Origin: Chitinophagales bacterium
GTDB taxonomy: Bacteria; Bacteroidota; Bacteroidia; Chitinophagales; Saprospiraceae
NCBI GenBank assembly: GCA_013297575.1
Contig: JAAFHO010000032.1
Span: forward strand, 1 to 18,879
Length of the DNA: 18,879 nucleotides
Reading direction: 5' to 3'
Numbering within the stretch: position 1 is the stretch's first letter; each line of letters starts with the position of its first letter. The notes under the pieces were generated by a model. That model made no database searches. It saw only the letters and a program-made list of their open reading frames with translations, and was not told where the DNA came from. Below, in pieces: positions 17,979 through 18,879 of this stretch. The position numbers and the translations under genes are program-made.

Positions 17979-18879
17979 ATGCTACTCATCACCAATGCAC
18001 AGCTAGTTAACCGCGGCACCATAAAATCTACCGATATTTTAATCGAAAATGGGAGAATTACCAAAATTGCCCCACATATTTCCGCTCCAAATGCACGTAC
18101 GATAGACGCAAAAGGTAATTTTGTATTACCCGGTATTATCGACGACCAAGTGCATTTCAGGGAACCAGGTCTTACTCATAAAGCCAATATTGCCACCGAG
18201 AGTAGGGCTGCTGTGGCAGGTGGCGTTACCTCTTATATGGAAATGCCCAATGTAAATCCGCCATCGGTGACACAGGAACTTTTGGAAGAAAAATACAAAA
18301 TTGGTGCAAAAACATCTTTGGCCAATTACTCCTTTTATATGGGTGGCACCAATGATAACTACGATGAAATAATGCGCACCAATCCAAGCAATGTTTGTGG
18401 CCTAAAGTTATTTATGGGCAGCAGTACAGGCAATATGCTGGTAGATAATCCCAATACACTGGAGCGCGTATTTGCAAGCACGCCTATGCTGATCTCAACG
18501 CATTGTGAAGACGAAAAAACAGTGCAAACCAATTTAGCACACTATAAAGCATTATACGGAGAGGCACTTACCGCTGAATTCCACCCGCGTATACGAAATG
18601 TAAAAGCATGCCTACTATCATCCACAATGGCCTCCCAGTTGGCAAAAAAACACGGAACACGCCTCCATATACTACATATTTCTACTAAAGACGAATTGGA
18701 TTTGTTTGATAACACCATCCCTTTAGAACAGAAAAGAATCACTTCCGAGGTCTGCGTACACCATTTATTCTTTCACAGTGGCAACTACAAAAAATTGGGT
18801 AATCAGATCAAATGCAACCCTGCAATCAAAAGTGCACACCACAGGAATGCGTTATTGCCGGCGCTATTGGACAATCGGC
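17979..18879 (+). CDS. pyrC: Dihydroorotase, class I type, 3'-truncated by the window end
   Basis: The first 300 residues of an enzyme usually about 440 long; the frame is open at the window edge. Dihydroorotase cyclises carbamoyl aspartate to dihydroorotate in pyrimidine synthesis, in the cytoplasm. Visible motifs: an N-terminal beta-rich region opening LLITNAQLVNRGTI, the metal motif DDQVHFREPG (55-64), GGVTSYMEMPN (81-91), K143 in GLKLFMGSSTGN (the lysine expected to be carboxylated), H175 in STHCED, H233 in HILHIS, and EVCVHHLFF. The later catalytic Asp motif (TDHAPH in relatives) lies beyond the window. Q57 stands where most class I enzymes have the first His of HxH; DDQVHFREPG is, from memory, common in Bacteroidota homologues. 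The ATG at 17979 fits the family's usual N-terminus. No Shine-Dalgarno is seen. A terminator separates it from the surface operon, so it is an independent housekeeping gene. Confidence 0.93.
   Translation, partial: MLLITNAQLVNRGTIKSTDILIENGRITKIAPHISAPNARTIDAKGNFVLPGIIDDQVHFREPGLTHKANIATESRAAVAGGVTSYMEMPNVNPPSVTQELLEEKYKIGAKTSLANYSFYMGGTNDNYDEIMRTNPSNVCGLKLFMGSSTGNMLVDNPNTLERVFASTPMLISTHCEDEKTVQTNLAHYKALYGEALTAEFHPRIRNVKACLLSSTMASQLAKKHGTRLHILHISTKDELDLFDNTIPLEQKRITSEVCVHHLFFHSGNYKKLGNQIKCNPAIKSAHHRNALLPALLDNR

Overview
The window looks like chromosomal DNA from a Bacteroidota bacterium, most likely of the Saprospiria/Chitinophagia side. The evidence is type IX secretion system (T9SS) sorting domains of both classes (type A and type B), a PorP/SprF-family outer-membrane protein, a PD40/OmpA-family protein, HYR and SprB-repeat modules, a Saprospiraceae-style dockerin region, AT-rich intergenic DNA and the absence of clear Shine-Dalgarno sequences. 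The species assignment is inference. All genes are on the + strand.

Layout: (1) 1-689 is AT-rich non-coding DNA with a small palindrome, a weak inverted repeat and a possible Bacteroidota-type promoter. (2) 690-9494 encodes a 2934-residue secreted protein: signal peptide, about 22 tandem HYR-type Ig modules, one SprB repeat, cohesin-like, dockerin, cohesin-like, and a type A T9SS C-terminal domain. (3) 9495-9646 is almost filled by a layered imperfect hairpin. (4) 9647-14416 encodes a 1589-residue secreted protein with three alternating cohesin-like/HYR pairs, seven further HYR modules, an Ig-like and a cadherin-like module, and a type B (gliding-motility-associated) C-terminal domain. (5) 14427-15401, only 10 nt downstream, encodes a PorP/SprF-family barrel. 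(6) 15415-15471 is a strong stem-loop. (7) 15502-17826 encodes a periplasmic/outer-membrane PD40 - CarboxypepD_reg - OmpA - SPOR protein. (8) 17845-17893 is a strong, near-symmetric terminator. (9) 17979 to the window end is the first 300 codons of a dihydroorotase (pyrC), unrelated to the surface locus.

How it may work (inference): the locus encodes a cell-surface filament/adhesin system. The type B adhesin, its adjacent PorP/SprF-like outer-membrane partner and a peptidoglycan-binding OmpA-SPOR protein form an export-and-anchoring set. The upstream giant type A protein could be attached to the surface independently or be linked to the second adhesin, because the first protein carries a dockerin and the second carries three cohesin-like domains. 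No mobile element, CRISPR array, tRNA or rRNA was seen.
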